Shown piece after piece: positions 51,910-61,045 of a stretch of DNA of 61,618 nt. Position 1 is the first letter of the stretch. Every line of letters begins with the position of its first letter. The position numbers and the translations under genes are program-made. Below the pieces are notes generated by a model, which was given only the letters and a program-made list of their open reading frames with translations, ran no database searches and was not told the origin of the DNA. This stretch comes from Lactococcus taiwanensis. Its GTDB lineage: Bacteria; Bacillota; Bacilli; Lactobacillales; Streptococcaceae. The stretch is from positions 1 to 61,618 of the forward strand of contig NZ_BNDT01000008.1 in the NCBI RefSeq assembly GCF_014905395.1, written 5' to 3'.

Positions 51910-53277
51910 ATGAGTTTAACACAAGAATTTGATACAATCGCGGCGATTTCAACGCCGCTTGGCGAAGGAGCAATTTCCATCGTTCGCTTATCTGGAACGG
52001 ATGCGCTAAAAATAGCACAATCTGTTTTCAAAGGAAGAAATTTGACAATCGTAGCCAGTCATACCATTAACTATGGGCATATTTATGAAGACAAACGCTT
52101 GGTAGACGAGGTAATGGTCTCGGTCATGCGCGCCCCCAAAACCTTTACCAGAGAGGATATTGTCGAGATCAATACTCATGGCGGAATTGCTGTGACTCAA
52201 GAAATTTTACAACTTTTACTTCGCTCTGGTGCACGACTTGCTGAACCAGGCGAATTTACCAAGCGTGCCTTCTTAAATGGCCGGATGGATCTTGCCCAAG
52301 CAGAATCTGTCATGGACTTAATACGTGCCAAAACAGACAAAGCCGCCAATATCGCCGTCAAACAGCTTGAAGGAAGCCTCTCCAAAATGATTCAAAACAT
52401 CCGTCAAGAAATCTTGGAAAGTTTGGCTCAGGTAGAGGTTAATATTGATTATCCCGAGTATGATGACGTCGAAACGATGACCTCTCAAATGTTGATTGAA
52501 AAAACCACCCGGTTTGAACAGTTGTTGGAAAATCTTTTAGCCACAGCGAAACGTGGTAAAATTCTGCGTGAAGGCTTGAAAACAGCCATTATCGGTCGAC
52601 CAAATGTCGGAAAATCTAGTCTTTTGAACCAAATGCTTCGTGAGGAAAAAGCTATTGTAACAGATATCGCAGGGACTACCCGCGATGTGATTACCGAGTT
52701 TGCCAATATCGGTGGTGTCCCTCTAGAACTGATCGACACAGCGGGTATTCGTGATACAGACGATATAGTAGAGTCAATCGGTGTGGAGCGTTCTAAAAAA
52801 GCATTGGCCGAAGCTGATCTTGTCTTACTTGTGCTGGATGCCTCTTCTGCGCTGTCTCCTAAAGATAAAGAGTTACTCGAACTTTCAGCCTCAGCAAACC
52901 GGATTATTTTACTTAACAAGACTGATCTACCAGAAAAGATTGAAATAGCGGAGCTTCCTGCTGATTTCATTCGTATTTCAGCTTTGAAAAATGAAAATCT
53001 CGATGCCGTAGAAGATAAGATTAATAAGATTTTCTTTGCAGGTGAAATTGAAGCTGGTGACGCGACCGTGCTCTCTAACGCACGACACATTGCTTTAGTA
53101 GAACAAGCACTTGCCGCACTTAAAGAAGCAAACAACGGCCTCATGATGGGCTTGCCGGTTGACTTAATTCAAGTCGACGTCACGCGGTGTTGGCAACTTT
53201 TAGGCGAGATAACAGGTGAAGCAGCTCCCGATGAGCTGATCACACAACTCTTCTCCCAATTTTGTTTGGGCAAATAA
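51910..53277 (+). CDS. mnmE: tRNA modification GTPase MnmE
   Basis: A 455-residue GTPase that with MnmG modifies wobble uridine of some tRNAs. The N-terminal folate-binding domain starts [20 protein letters not shown], the G domain has [20 protein letters not shown] and NKTD, and the tail ends FCLGK, with the conserved Cys (usual CIGK). The start codon follows a -10 box by six bases with no ribosome site. Confidence 0.96.
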   Translation: MSLTQEFDTIAAISTPLGEGAISIVRLSGTDALKIAQSVFKGRNLTIVASHTINYGHIYEDKRLVDEVMVSVMRAPKTFTREDIVEINTHGGIAVTQEILQLLLRSGARLAEPGEFTKRAFLNGRMDLAQAESVMDLIRAKTDKAANIAVKQLEGSLSKMIQNIRQEILESLAQVEVNIDYPEYDDVETMTSQMLIEKTTRFEQLLENLLATAKRGKILREGLKTAIIGRPNVGKSSLLNQMLREEKAIVTDIAGTTRDVITEFANIGGVPLELIDTAGIRDTDDIVESIGVERSKKALAEADLVLLVLDASSALSPKDKELLELSASANRIILLNKTDLPEKIEIAELPADFIRISALKNENLDAVEDKINKIFFAGEIEAGDATVLSNARHIALVEQALAALKEANNGLMMGLPVDLIQVDVTRCWQLLGEITGEAAPDELITQLFSQFCLGK

Positions 53278-53303
53278 AAAAGCGCTTTTTAGAGCGTTTT
53301 TTT
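53275..53303 (+). terminator. mnmE terminator
   Basis: AAAAAAGCGCT and AGAGCGTTTTTTTT form a short stem directly after the stop. Confidence 0.7.
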
Positions 53304-53314
53304 TATACTGTTTT

Positions 53315-53332
53315 ACTGACAGGCTCATCAGT
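53315..53332. repeat. ACTGAC palindrome, copy 23 (ATCAGT right arm)
   Basis: ACTGAC-AGGCTC-ATCAGT, the same centre as copy 22, between converging mnmE and the UDG-like gene. Confidence 0.78.
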
Positions 53333-53338
53333 AACTTT

Positions 53339-54073
53339 TTAAGCCAGAGCTTTTATTTTTTGAAGGCAAGTTTTGACAAATGATTCAGTCATCCCTCCAA
53401 AATATGTCCCTTGGAAATTACGACCATTGATCACAATCACGCTTTGATCAACACGGTAAGCCCGCACATATTTTGCAGCTTTACCTGGAACTTCCTCATT
53501 GAAGATTTCTTCAACTTGGTCTCCCACTTTGCCCAACAAGATTTTCAAATTAGGGGCTGACAGACTGGTCAGTATTATATCAGGTTGCAAGTAAGTAAGG
53601 AGTTTTGGAAAGATCATCTCAAATTGTGCCTGTTGCGTTTTGCTCAGAGCCGGCCAGACCGGAGTTGTAGCAATAGGAGTGAATAGATCGACATGTAAAG
53701 CACAGGATTGTGTTGATTTTACTGGTGCATAAGCTGCATCAAAAACAGGCAAAAATTTAGCCAATTGCTTAAACCATGGGTTGGGAGCTTCTTGAAAATA
53801 AGCATTTAAGGCCTTTTGATAGCATGCAGAATTTACTGACGGCGCTGTCAGTAAATCCTTCAGTTCCTTAAAGCGTTTATTTGCTCCGAATTCTGCGTCG
53901 GAGGGATTTTTACTAACCGTCAAAACACGTAAACTTGACGTTTGATACGCAGGAAGATTACCAAACCATAAGAGCGGCATACTTTCTGGTACTAGAATGT
54001 CTGCCGTTTCGGGCACTGATTTTAGTTTCGCAAAATCCTGCCACGTTTGGGTAATTAAAGTGGCGAGTTCCAT
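53339..54073 (-). CDS. UDG-superfamily-like protein coupled to recG
   Basis: A 244-residue soluble protein. The segment SLRVLTVSKNPSDAEFG and the later YLQPDIILTSLSAPNLKILL recall the uracil-DNA glycosylase-like fold, but no full active-site motif can be confirmed. Its ATG overlaps the recG stop (TGATG) with AAGGTGG in front, so the two are made together, which hints at a DNA role. Two palindrome copies lie in the frame. Function unknown. Confidence 0.55.
   Translation of the reverse strand: MELATLITQTWQDFAKLKSVPETADILVPESMPLLWFGNLPAYQTSSLRVLTVSKNPSDAEFGANKRFKELKDLLTAPSVNSACYQKALNAYFQEAPNPWFKQLAKFLPVFDAAYAPVKSTQSCALHVDLFTPIATTPVWPALSKTQQAQFEMIFPKLLTYLQPDIILTSLSAPNLKILLGKVGDQVEEIFNEEVPGKAAKYVRAYRVDQSVIVINGRNFQGTYFGGMTESFVKTCLQKIKALA
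53556..53573. repeat. ACTGAC palindrome, copy 24, in the UDG-like gene
   Basis: GCTGAC-AGACTG-GTCAGT, in frame, one mismatch in the outer pair; reads ILTSLSAP. Confidence 0.8.
53835..53852. repeat. ACTGAC palindrome, copy 25, in the UDG-like gene
   Basis: Perfect arms around GGCGCT with TTT and AAA outside, in frame; reads LLTAPSVNS. It is the second copy in this gene. Confidence 0.87.
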
Positions 54074-56073
54074 CAATCAAAACCACCTTCCACTGACACT
54101 TGAGCGATTAATTCAGGGTAATGCTCAGCTTCTTTGAAGAGCGCGACTGCTTCTTTCCGAGCAACTTCTAAGATATTGTAATCATTGACCAGATCAGCTG
54201 CGACAAATTCGGGAAGTCCCGATTGCCGGACCCCAAAAATTTCTCCAGAACCTCGCATCTTTAAATCTTCTTCAGCTAAAATAAAGCCATTTTGAGTTTC
54301 AGTCATAATTTTCATACGTTGTTTACCTGAGTCTGACTTAGGATTTGCCACCAAAATAGTGTAAGATTTTTTGGTACCGCGTCCCACACGTCCGCGCAAT
54401 TGATGGAGCTGCGAAAGGCCAAAGCGATCGGCATCCATAATCACCATGATTGTGGCATTGGGCACGTCCACCCCTACTTCAATAACAGTGGTAGAGACTA
54501 AAATATCAAGTTTTTTAGCCTTGAAGTCTTGCATGATGTGATCTTTTTCATCATTTTTCATCTTCCCGTGCAAAAGCCCTACTTGAGCAAACATTCCAAA
54601 ATATTCCTGAAGTTCAGTAAATAAAGCTTCCGCATTTTTTAAATCTAAAGCTTCTGATTCTTCAATCAAAGGAGAAACAAAATAAACTTGAGCGCCTTGA
54701 TCAACCTCACTTTTAATCCACTTTAAAACTTCAGCAAATTGCTCATGCTTCACCCAACGTGTAGTAATGGGCTGACGTCCCTTGGGAAGCTCATCAATGA
54801 TGGAGACGTCCATATCCCCAAAGGCCGTGATCGCCAGTGTACGAGGTATAGGTGTTGCAGTCATCATCAGCACATCTGGGTTCTGACCTTTCTCACGTAA
54901 TACTTTTCGTTGGTTGACACCAAAGCGATGCTGTTCATCAGTAATAACAAGCCCCAAGTTGTAAAAATCCACCCCCTCTTGGATTAGCGCATGTGTGCCG
55001 ACCACCATATGAGTCCGTCCGCTCGCTAAATCTGCCAAAATTTCACGGCGCTCTGAAGTTTTTAAACCTGATACCAATAGCGAGACCGAGAGCTCTGGAA
55101 AGAGGGCCTTCAAATTAGCATAATGCTGCCGCGCTAAGATTTCTGTTGGCACCATAATTGCTGCTTGAAAATTGGCTAAACATGCGGCATACATGGCGAG
55201 TGAAGCCACGACTGTTTTTCCCGAACCCACATCGCCTTGCAGTAAGCGATTCATATGATAAGAGGATTTCATATCTTCCAAGATTTCATTTAAAGCTCGC
55301 CGTTGCGCGCCCGTCAATTCAAAAGGAAGCTCAAAAATTTTATCCTCAATCTCTTGAGTTTCAAACGCAATAGCTAAACCTGCTCGTCCTGATTTTTCTT
55401 TATTTTTTAGAGCTTGAAGTTTAAGCTGGAACATAAAAAGTTCTTCGAATTTTACACGCCGCAAGGCTTGCTTATGTGCCTGCATATCTGCAGGAAAATG
55501 CATTGCCCGAACCGCTTCTTGTCGCCCCATCAACCGGTATTTTTGTAATAAAAATTGAGGCAGGTTTTCCGTCAATTCTGTCAAGACTCCTGCATCAAAA
55601 ACCTGTTGAATTGCCTTTACTAGACTACTTTGCTTCATTCCAGCCGTCAGGTGATAGACTGGTTCTAGCCCATCATCTACTTGGGCCACGACCTTCATCC
55701 CCAAGAGTTGCTGTTTGGCCTGCTCCCACTTACCATACACAGCGATTTCCTTACCAACTTCGACCTTGTCTGCCAAATAAGGCTGGTTAAAAAAGCTGAC
55801 AGCAATTACTGCTTCATCTTGTTTAATTTTAAAAGAAAGCCGATTACGCTTAAAACCATAGTACTGCACATTAGCAGGCGTTACGACCTTCCCAATCAAT
55901 GTGGCTTTTTCGCCATCAAGGAGTTCAAAGACAGAACGGCTCGCAAAATCTTCATAGCGAAAAGGGAAGTACAAAAGTAAATCCTGAACGGTAAAAATAC
56001 CTAATTTCTGAAAATTTTCGACGGATTTTGGTCCGACTCCTTTTAAAAATTGGACGGAATCTGTTAGTTTCAT
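54073..56073 (-). CDS. recG: ATP-dependent DNA helicase RecG
   Basis: A 666-residue branch-reversal helicase. An N-terminal wedge OB-fold domain (about residues 60-150) is followed by the helicase core with LLQGDVGSGKTVVA, DEQHRFG, MTATPIPRTLA and QLRGRVGRG. The ATG at 56073 (MKLTDSVQFLKGVGPKS) fits the family; a further 30-codon extension does not. It has no ribosome site and follows TGGTATAAT by six bases. Confidence 0.96.
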   Translation of the reverse strand: MKLTDSVQFLKGVGPKSVENFQKLGIFTVQDLLLYFPFRYEDFASRSVFELLDGEKATLIGKVVTPANVQYYGFKRNRLSFKIKQDEAVIAVSFFNQPYLADKVEVGKEIAVYGKWEQAKQQLLGMKVVAQVDDGLEPVYHLTAGMKQSSLVKAIQQVFDAGVLTELTENLPQFLLQKYRLMGRQEAVRAMHFPADMQAHKQALRRVKFEELFMFQLKLQALKNKEKSGRAGLAIAFETQEIEDKIFELPFELTGAQRRALNEILEDMKSSYHMNRLLQGDVGSGKTVVASLAMYAACLANFQAAIMVPTEILARQHYANLKALFPELSVSLLVSGLKTSERREILADLASGRTHMVVGTHALIQEGVDFYNLGLVITDEQHRFGVNQRKVLREKGQNPDVLMMTATPIPRTLAITAFGDMDVSIIDELPKGRQPITTRWVKHEQFAEVLKWIKSEVDQGAQVYFVSPLIEESEALDLKNAEALFTELQEYFGMFAQVGLLHGKMKNDEKDHIMQDFKAKKLDILVSTTVIEVGVDVPNATIMVIMDADRFGLSQLHQLRGRVGRGTKKSYTILVANPKSDSGKQRMKIMTETQNGFILAEEDLKMRGSGEIFGVRQSGLPEFVAADLVNDYNILEVARKEAVALFKEAEHYPELIAQVSVEGGFD

Positions 56074-56079
56074 AGTTTC

Positions 56080-56088
56080 ATTATACCA
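56080..56088 (-). promoter_or_regulatory. Extended -10 for leaderless recG
   Basis: TGGTATAAT on the minus strand, six bases before the recG ATG. Confidence 0.6.
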
Positions 56089-56149
56089 AGTTGTCAGAAG
56101 AAATGGGGATAAAATCACATCAAAGGGCTCTGAGAGCTCCAAAAAAGTT

Positions 56150-56167
56150 ACTGACAGCTTCATCAGT
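56150..56167. repeat. ACTGAC palindrome, copy 26 (ATCAGT right arm)
   Basis: ACTGAC-AGCTTC-ATCAGT with AAAAAAGTT and AACCTT flanks, between the gap terminator and recG start. Confidence 0.78.
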
Positions 56168-56238
56168 AACCTTACATTACATAAAAATTCGATTTTAAAA
56201 GTTTGTATTTATTTTGACCGGTTCTCTTTATTAAAAAT

Positions 56239-56266
56239 AAAAAAACCAGCTCGAAAGCTGGTTTTT
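56239..56266 (-). terminator. gap terminator
   Basis: AAAAACCAGCT and AGCTGGTTTTT around CGAA, a tight stem and tetraloop about 20 bases after the gap stop. Confidence 0.92.
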
Positions 56267-56286
56267 ACACTGTTAAAATGCGAAAA

Positions 56287-57297
56287 TTATTTAGCGATTT
56301 TAGCGAAGTGTGCAAGTGTACGAACAAGGTTTGAAGTGTATGACATTTCGTTATCGTACCAAGATACTGTCTTAACAAGTTGAACACCGTTAGCTGAAGT
56401 AACTTCAGTTTGAGTAGCGTCAAAGAGTGAAGAGTTAGAGATACCAACGATATCAGATGAAACGATTTGGTCTTCGTTGTAACCAAATGATTCATTTGAA
56501 GCTGCTTTCATAGCTGCGTTGATTTCTTCAACAGTAACTTCTTTGTCAAGGATAGTAACAAGTTCAGTCAATGAACCAGTTGGAACTGGTACACGTTGAG
56601 CATGTCCTTGAAGTTTACCATTAAGTTCTGGCAATACAAGACCGATAGCTTTAGCAGCACCTGTTGAGTTAGGTACGATGTTTTCAGCTGCAGCACGTGC
56701 GCGACGGAAGTCACCACCACGGTGTGGGCCATCAAGAGTCATTTGGTCACCAGTGTAACCGTGAACTGTAGTCATTGTACCAACTTTGATACCGAAGTTT
56801 TTGTTCAAAGTATCAGCCATTGGAGCAAGACAGTTAGTTGTACATGAACCAGCTGAAATTACTGTTTCTGTACCATCAAGTACATCGTGGTTAGTGTTGT
56901 AAACGATAGTTTTAACATCTGATCCACCAGGTGCTGTGATAACAACTTTCTTAGCACCATTAGCGTGCAAGTGTTGTTCTGCTTTTTCTTTAGTTGCGAA
57001 GAAACCAGTTGCTTCAAGAACGATTTCTGCACCAACTTCAGCCCAGTTGATGTTAGCTGGGTTAGCTTCTGCAGTTACTTTAACGAATTTACCGTTAACT
57101 TCGAAACCACCATCTTTAACTTCAACTTTACCATCGAAACGACCTTGAGTTGTATCGTATTTAAGCAAGTGAGCAAGCATTGCTGGATCTGTCAAGTCGT
57201 TGATTGCAACAACTTCAACACCTTCAACATTTTGAATACGACGGAAAGCAAGACGACCGATACGACCGAAACCGTTAATACCAACTTTAACTACCAT
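56287..57297 (-). CDS. gap: Glyceraldehyde-3-phosphate dehydrogenase
   Basis: A 336-residue glycolytic GAPDH. NAD site [16 protein letters not shown], catalytic [12 protein letters not shown] (Cys near 152) and [12 protein letters not shown] are intact. AAGGAGG precedes the ATG. The codon choice is strongly biased, as expected of a highly expressed gene. It stands alone behind a good promoter. A stem (AAAAGG with CCTTTT) lies in the leader. Confidence 0.98.
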   Translation of the reverse strand: MVVKVGINGFGRIGRLAFRRIQNVEGVEVVAINDLTDPAMLAHLLKYDTTQGRFDGKVEVKDGGFEVNGKFVKVTAEANPANINWAEVGAEIVLEATGFFATKEKAEQHLHANGAKKVVITAPGGSDVKTIVYNTNHDVLDGTETVISAGSCTTNCLAPMADTLNKNFGIKVGTMTTVHGYTGDQMTLDGPHRGGDFRRARAAAENIVPNSTGAAKAIGLVLPELNGKLQGHAQRVPVPTGSLTELVTILDKEVTVEEINAAMKAASNESFGYNEDQIVSSDIVGISNSSLFDATQTEVTSANGVQLVKTVSWYDNEMSYTSNLVRTLAHFAKIAK

Positions 57298-57382
57298 TAG
57301 TAGTTTCCTCCTTATAGGGATTAGATTTTATAAAAGGCATACCTTTTAAATTGACTAAGTTAACAATTTAACTTACTCTTTT

Positions 57383-57410
57383 ATTTTATCACTTTTTTCG
57401 AAATTTGCAA
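57383..57410 (-). promoter_or_regulatory. gap promoter
   Basis: TTGCAA (57405-57410), a 16-base spacer and TAAAAT (57383-57388) on the minus strand. A cre-like but imperfect string TGTAAGCGGTTAACA lies upstream at 57464-57478. Confidence 0.65.
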
Positions 57411-57535
57411 ACATAAACTCCCTTAGAAAGCGCACCACATAAGGAACCACGCTCCAATCGAACTGTAAGCGGTTAACACCTTTCTGTGCCTCCTTCATAA
57501 ATGAACTAGTTCGCAACAAGCTTTCTCAAAAAGTT

Positions 57536-57553
57536 ACTGACCGCCTCGTCAGT
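57536..57553. repeat. ACTGAC palindrome, copy 27, acting as terminator
   Basis: Perfect arms around CGCCTC with AAAAAGTT and AACTTTTTT extensions, right after the DUF536 gene stop. Confidence 0.92.
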
Positions 57554-57565
57554 AACTTTTTTACA

Positions 57566-58087
57566 TTATTTCTTCTTAAATAAGCGCCCAAAAAAACCTT
57601 TACTTTCAACGTTGCCTGCATTCTGTATTTGTTCTTGCAAGTCAGTGAAGAACTGGTTTTGATCTGTTAGAGCCTTTTCCATCAACTCTTGTTGTTTCTT
57701 AATTTGCGCATCTTTTTCAGCGATCTGACTATCCTTCACTGTCAATTGTTGGTCCTTTGCCACTAACTGACTATTAAGACGTTCAATTTCTGCATTTTTA
57801 TCCTTCATCAGCGCGCTGATCATCTCATAAGCTGCTGACGCCGCATCGTCAGACTGAAGCGCAAGATCCGCACTCGGTCTTCCTTGTTTTTCCAACATTT
57901 CCGCCTGAGCTGTAACCACTTTTCCATAGAGGCCTTCAAGTTCATGAATTCCCTCTTTTGTGACAACTGTTACATTTTTCTCATTTTTTTCTACAAACTT
58001 AGGGTCAAGCGACTTGACACGCTTATTCATCGCTTGTCGCGTTACGCCAAAAAGCTCTGCTAATTCACTTACTGTTTTCGTTTCCAT
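57566..58087 (-). CDS. DUF536 HTH and coiled-coil protein
   Basis: A 173-residue protein: an N-terminal helix-turn-helix (METKTVSELAELFGVTRQAM), a coiled coil rich in Gln/Glu/Lys (about 85-150, including SQLVAKDQQLTVKDSQIAEK) and a basic tail GFFGRLFKKK. This plan is that of DUF536 proteins, often encoded beside plasmid replication genes but also chromosomal. The start at 58087 is chosen because TGGTATTAT ends seven bases before it; the mRNA would be leaderless. A DNA-binding or tethering role is likely. Confidence 0.75.
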   Translation of the reverse strand: METKTVSELAELFGVTRQAMNKRVKSLDPKFVEKNEKNVTVVTKEGIHELEGLYGKVVTAQAEMLEKQGRPSADLALQSDDAASAAYEMISALMKDKNAEIERLNSQLVAKDQQLTVKDSQIAEKDAQIKKQQELMEKALTDQNQFFTDLQEQIQNAGNVESKGFFGRLFKKK

Positions 58088-58094
58088 ATCATCC

Positions 58095-58103
58095 ATAATA
58101 CCA
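58095..58103 (-). promoter_or_regulatory. Extended -10 for a leaderless DUF536 gene
   Basis: TGGTATTAT on the minus strand, seven bases before the ATG at 58087. Confidence 0.45.
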
Positions 58104-58228
58104 TATTTTTGGCGATTTATACAGCCTTTTATCAAAAAACAGACTTATCATTTTTCGATATATGAGAATTATATTATAATTAAATTACAACCACTCATTA
58201 AGTTAGAAAAAATAGAAAGGAATTTCTA

Positions 58229-60925
58229 ATGAAATATCGTACTGCCTCCTTAGAGCAAATAAAAAAATACTACCAACTAGAGACCGACAATGGTCTAAGC
58301 TCCTCACAAATCAAAGCTTCTCGCGAAAAATATGGTCACAATGACTTCTCAACCAAGGCAGGTCCTAATCTTTTTCAAAAAATTCTGCATCACCTCTTAG
58401 AAGTCATGAATATTATCCTACTTCTGGTCGGTGGGCTCTCTGCTTACTTAGCTGCCATCAGTAATGGAAACTACACAAAAACAGTTGTTGTTTTACTGAT
58501 TGTGATCATTAATGTTGTTGTCTCTGTCTTTCAGGAAAGTCGTGCAGAAAATGCACTTGCCGCTCTCAAAAAGCTTGCTTCACCTACTTCTACTGTACTA
58601 CGTGCTGGAAAGATCCAAACGATAGCCTCTAATGAACTTGTTTGCGGTGATATTATCGAACTTTCAGCAGGGGTTCAAGTAGGTGCTGATATCCGCTTAC
58701 TTACAAGTAATTCCCTCCAAATTGATGAGTCCTCATTGACTGGAGAATCTGAACCCATTGATAAGAATGCCGAAGTTGAGATTTCTACCGATGTTCCTCT
58801 AGGAGATCAACTCAATATGGTCTTTTCTGGAACCAATGTCCTCAACGGAACAGGTCGTGGAATTGTAGTTGCAGTTGGTAAACAGTCACAAATGGGACAA
58901 ATTGCCACACTTATCGGTGAACAGGTTAAAGGCAAGACCCCGCTTCAAAAAAGAATTGATAAACTTGCCAAGCGTTTGGCAATTATTGCCTTTGCCGCAG
59001 GGGTATTAATCTTCATCATTAATCTTTTCTACGGCAATATACCTCTCGTCGATAATCTCATGACAGCTGTAGTCCTAGGAGTTGCCGCTGTACCAGAAAC
59101 ACTACCAGTCATCGTCACACTCAGTTTAATCTATGGCGTAGAGAATATGGCACAAAAAAAGGCTATCATCCGAAATATCCCCGCTGTCGAAACCTTAGGA
59201 AATGCAACAGTTATCGCTTCAGATAAAACCGGAACCCTCACCCAGAACCAGATGACTATCCAAAAAATTTGGCTTTCTGGACAAAAAGTCTGGTCCGAAG
59301 GTCATCTCTCTGATCACGAAGTCACTCTCTTACAAAACTTTGCCTATGCTTCTAATGCGACAGCACAATTCCATGATGGTGGTTGGGAGATACATGGAGA
59401 CCCTACTGAAGCGGCTATCATTCGCTTTCTTATTAAGCATGATCTCTACCATCCCGAAAACTCACCCAAACGCATTATCGAACTCCCTTTCGATAGTACA
59501 CGAAAAAAAATGTCTGTGGTTATCCCTCATCCCAAAACTCCGGGGCGCTACATGGTCCTCACCAAAGGGGCATTTGATCGCCTAGCTCCTACCAGTCAAC
59601 ATCAACCCCACCATCCTCAAATCCTCCATATAGATGGCACGGCTGCTTTACAGTCCGATCCAGAGGAGGCCTTACTTCTGGAGGCCGAAAATATTCATGA
59701 TGACTTTGCGGCTAACGCTCTGCGAGTCCTCGCCCTCTCTTACAAAGACTTAGATGAAATCCCTAAAGATTTATCAAATCTCGAAGAAAACCTCAATTTC
59801 CTAGGAATAGTAGGAATGATAGACCCTCCACGTGATGAATCAAAAGCAGCAGTTCAAGAAGCACGAACAGCTGGAATTAAACCCATCATGATTACAGGAG
59901 ACCATGCTCTTACTGCAAAAGCGATCGCTAAGCAAATTGATATCTTTCGCGAGGGGGACCGTGTCGTTGATGGACCTACCTTATCTCAAATGTCCAATGA
60001 AGAACTAAATACTGAAATCGAAAAAATTTCCGTCTATGCGCGTGTTAGCCCTGAAGATAAATTACGTATAGTAAAAGCCTGGCAAGAAAAAGGACAAATT
60101 GTTGCAATGACTGGTGATGGCGTCAATGACGCACCGAGTTTACGTGCCGCAGATGTCGGAACAGCAATGGGGATTGCAGGAACAGAAGTCGCTAAATCTG
60201 CTTCAGATATTGTTCTTGCTGATGACAACTTTGCCACAATTGTAGCGGCTATCCGTGAAGGACGAAGAGTTTACACAAACATCAAAAAAACCATTTACTA
60301 CCTCCTATCAGCAAACGTAGCTGAGATCCTTACGATGCTCATAGGGGCTATCGTTGGGTGGGGGCTTCCTTTCACTGGAATACAGCTCCTTTATATTAAC
60401 GTTCTTGCTGACGGTATTCCTGGCTTCGGATTATCAAGAGAAAAAGCAGACTCGCACCTGATGGAACAACCACCTATAGGGGTAAAAGAAAGTATCTTCT
60501 CCAGAGGTGTAAGTCAACGCATTGCTATTTGTGCCACAGCTTTCATCTTCACAGCACTCACAGGTTTTTATATTGGAAAATTCATTGAAATAGGCGGTTT
60601 AACTCCTCATCATCAACTCGGACAAACCATGGCATTTGTCATACTAACTATTGCCTCAACAATCAATGTTTACAATGCAAGAAGTAATGAATCCCTCTTT
60701 AAAAGAGGAATAACAACAAATAAAACAATTTTTGGCACCACCCTGTTATCCCTCGCGATAACTATCATCTTTACAAATACCCCCTTATTGATGAATATTC
60801 TAGAGATTGTTCCTTTATCACTAACCCATTGGCTAATCGCAATTACCCTAGCCCTGATACCTACTCTTGTCATTGAAGTCACAAAAGTGATCCTTAACAA
60901 AACAGGAAAAAAATTTATCGGTTAA
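58229..60925 (+). CDS. Cation-transporting P-type ATPase, calcium type (P2)
   Basis: An 898-residue P2-type ATPase with about ten membrane segments. The actuator loop has LTGES, the phosphorylation site is SDKTGTLT, the hinge TGDGVNDAPS, and the ion-site helix reads AVPETLPVIVT where most relatives have PEGLP. N-terminal ATPase domain starts SLEQIKKYYQLETDNGLS. It should export Ca2+ or a similar divalent ion. AAAGGAA precedes the ATG. It stands alone and ends in a strong terminator. Confidence 0.9.
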   Translation: MKYRTASLEQIKKYYQLETDNGLSSSQIKASREKYGHNDFSTKAGPNLFQKILHHLLEVMNIILLLVGGLSAYLAAISNGNYTKTVVVLLIVIINVVVSVFQESRAENALAALKKLASPTSTVLRAGKIQTIASNELVCGDIIELSAGVQVGADIRLLTSNSLQIDESSLTGESEPIDKNAEVEISTDVPLGDQLNMVFSGTNVLNGTGRGIVVAVGKQSQMGQIATLIGEQVKGKTPLQKRIDKLAKRLAIIAFAAGVLIFIINLFYGNIPLVDNLMTAVVLGVAAVPETLPVIVTLSLIYGVENMAQKKAIIRNIPAVETLGNATVIASDKTGTLTQNQMTIQKIWLSGQKVWSEGHLSDHEVTLLQNFAYASNATAQFHDGGWEIHGDPTEAAIIRFLIKHDLYHPENSPKRIIELPFDSTRKKMSVVIPHPKTPGRYMVLTKGAFDRLAPTSQHQPHHPQILHIDGTAALQSDPEEALLLEAENIHDDFAANALRVLALSYKDLDEIPKDLSNLEENLNFLGIVGMIDPPRDESKAAVQEARTAGIKPIMITGDHALTAKAIAKQIDIFREGDRVVDGPTLSQMSNEELNTEIEKISVYARVSPEDKLRIVKAWQEKGQIVAMTGDGVNDAPSLRAADVGTAMGIAGTEVAKSASDIVLADDNFATIVAAIREGRRVYTNIKKTIYYLLSANVAEILTMLIGAIVGWGLPFTGIQLLYINVLADGIPGFGLSREKADSHLMEQPPIGVKESIFSRGVSQRIAICATAFIFTALTGFYIGKFIEIGGLTPHHQLGQTMAFVILTIASTINVYNARSNESLFKRGITTNKTIFGTTLLSLAITIIFTNTPLLMNILEIVPLSLTHWLIAITLALIPTLVIEVTKVILNKTGKKFIG

Positions 60926-60936
60926 CAGCATAATCT

Positions 60937-60969
60937 AAAAAAAACCAAGGAAAAAATTCCTTGGTTTTT
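60937..60969 (+). terminator. Terminator of the P-type ATPase gene
   Basis: AAAAACCAAGGAA and TTCCTTGGTTTTT form a perfect stem. Confidence 0.92.
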
Positions 60970-61002
60970 ACATTAACTAAAACTAACTCTCTATCACTAA
61001 TA

Positions 61003-61035
61003 AAATAAAAAAGCTAACAATAGGCAAAGTTAGCT
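61003..61035 (-). terminator. Terminator of the rRNA-tRNA operon
   Basis: On the minus strand AGCTAAC and GTTAGCT pair around a ten-base loop and are followed by TTTTTT, 11 bases after tRNA-Leu. Confidence 0.85.
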
Positions 61036-61045
61036 CATTATAATA

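Noticed and set aside
57464-57478. cre-like site upstream of gap
   Set aside because: One extra base breaks the symmetry of the consensus, and it lies far upstream of the -35; too weak to call.
57835-57852. CTGAC-N8-GTCAG in the DUF536 gene
   Set aside because: The centre is eight bases, not six, and the outer pair is missing; not counted as a family member.
60037-60043. GCGCGTG, the lactococcal Chi sequence
   Set aside because: A 7-base word is expected by chance several times in this length; no pattern was established.
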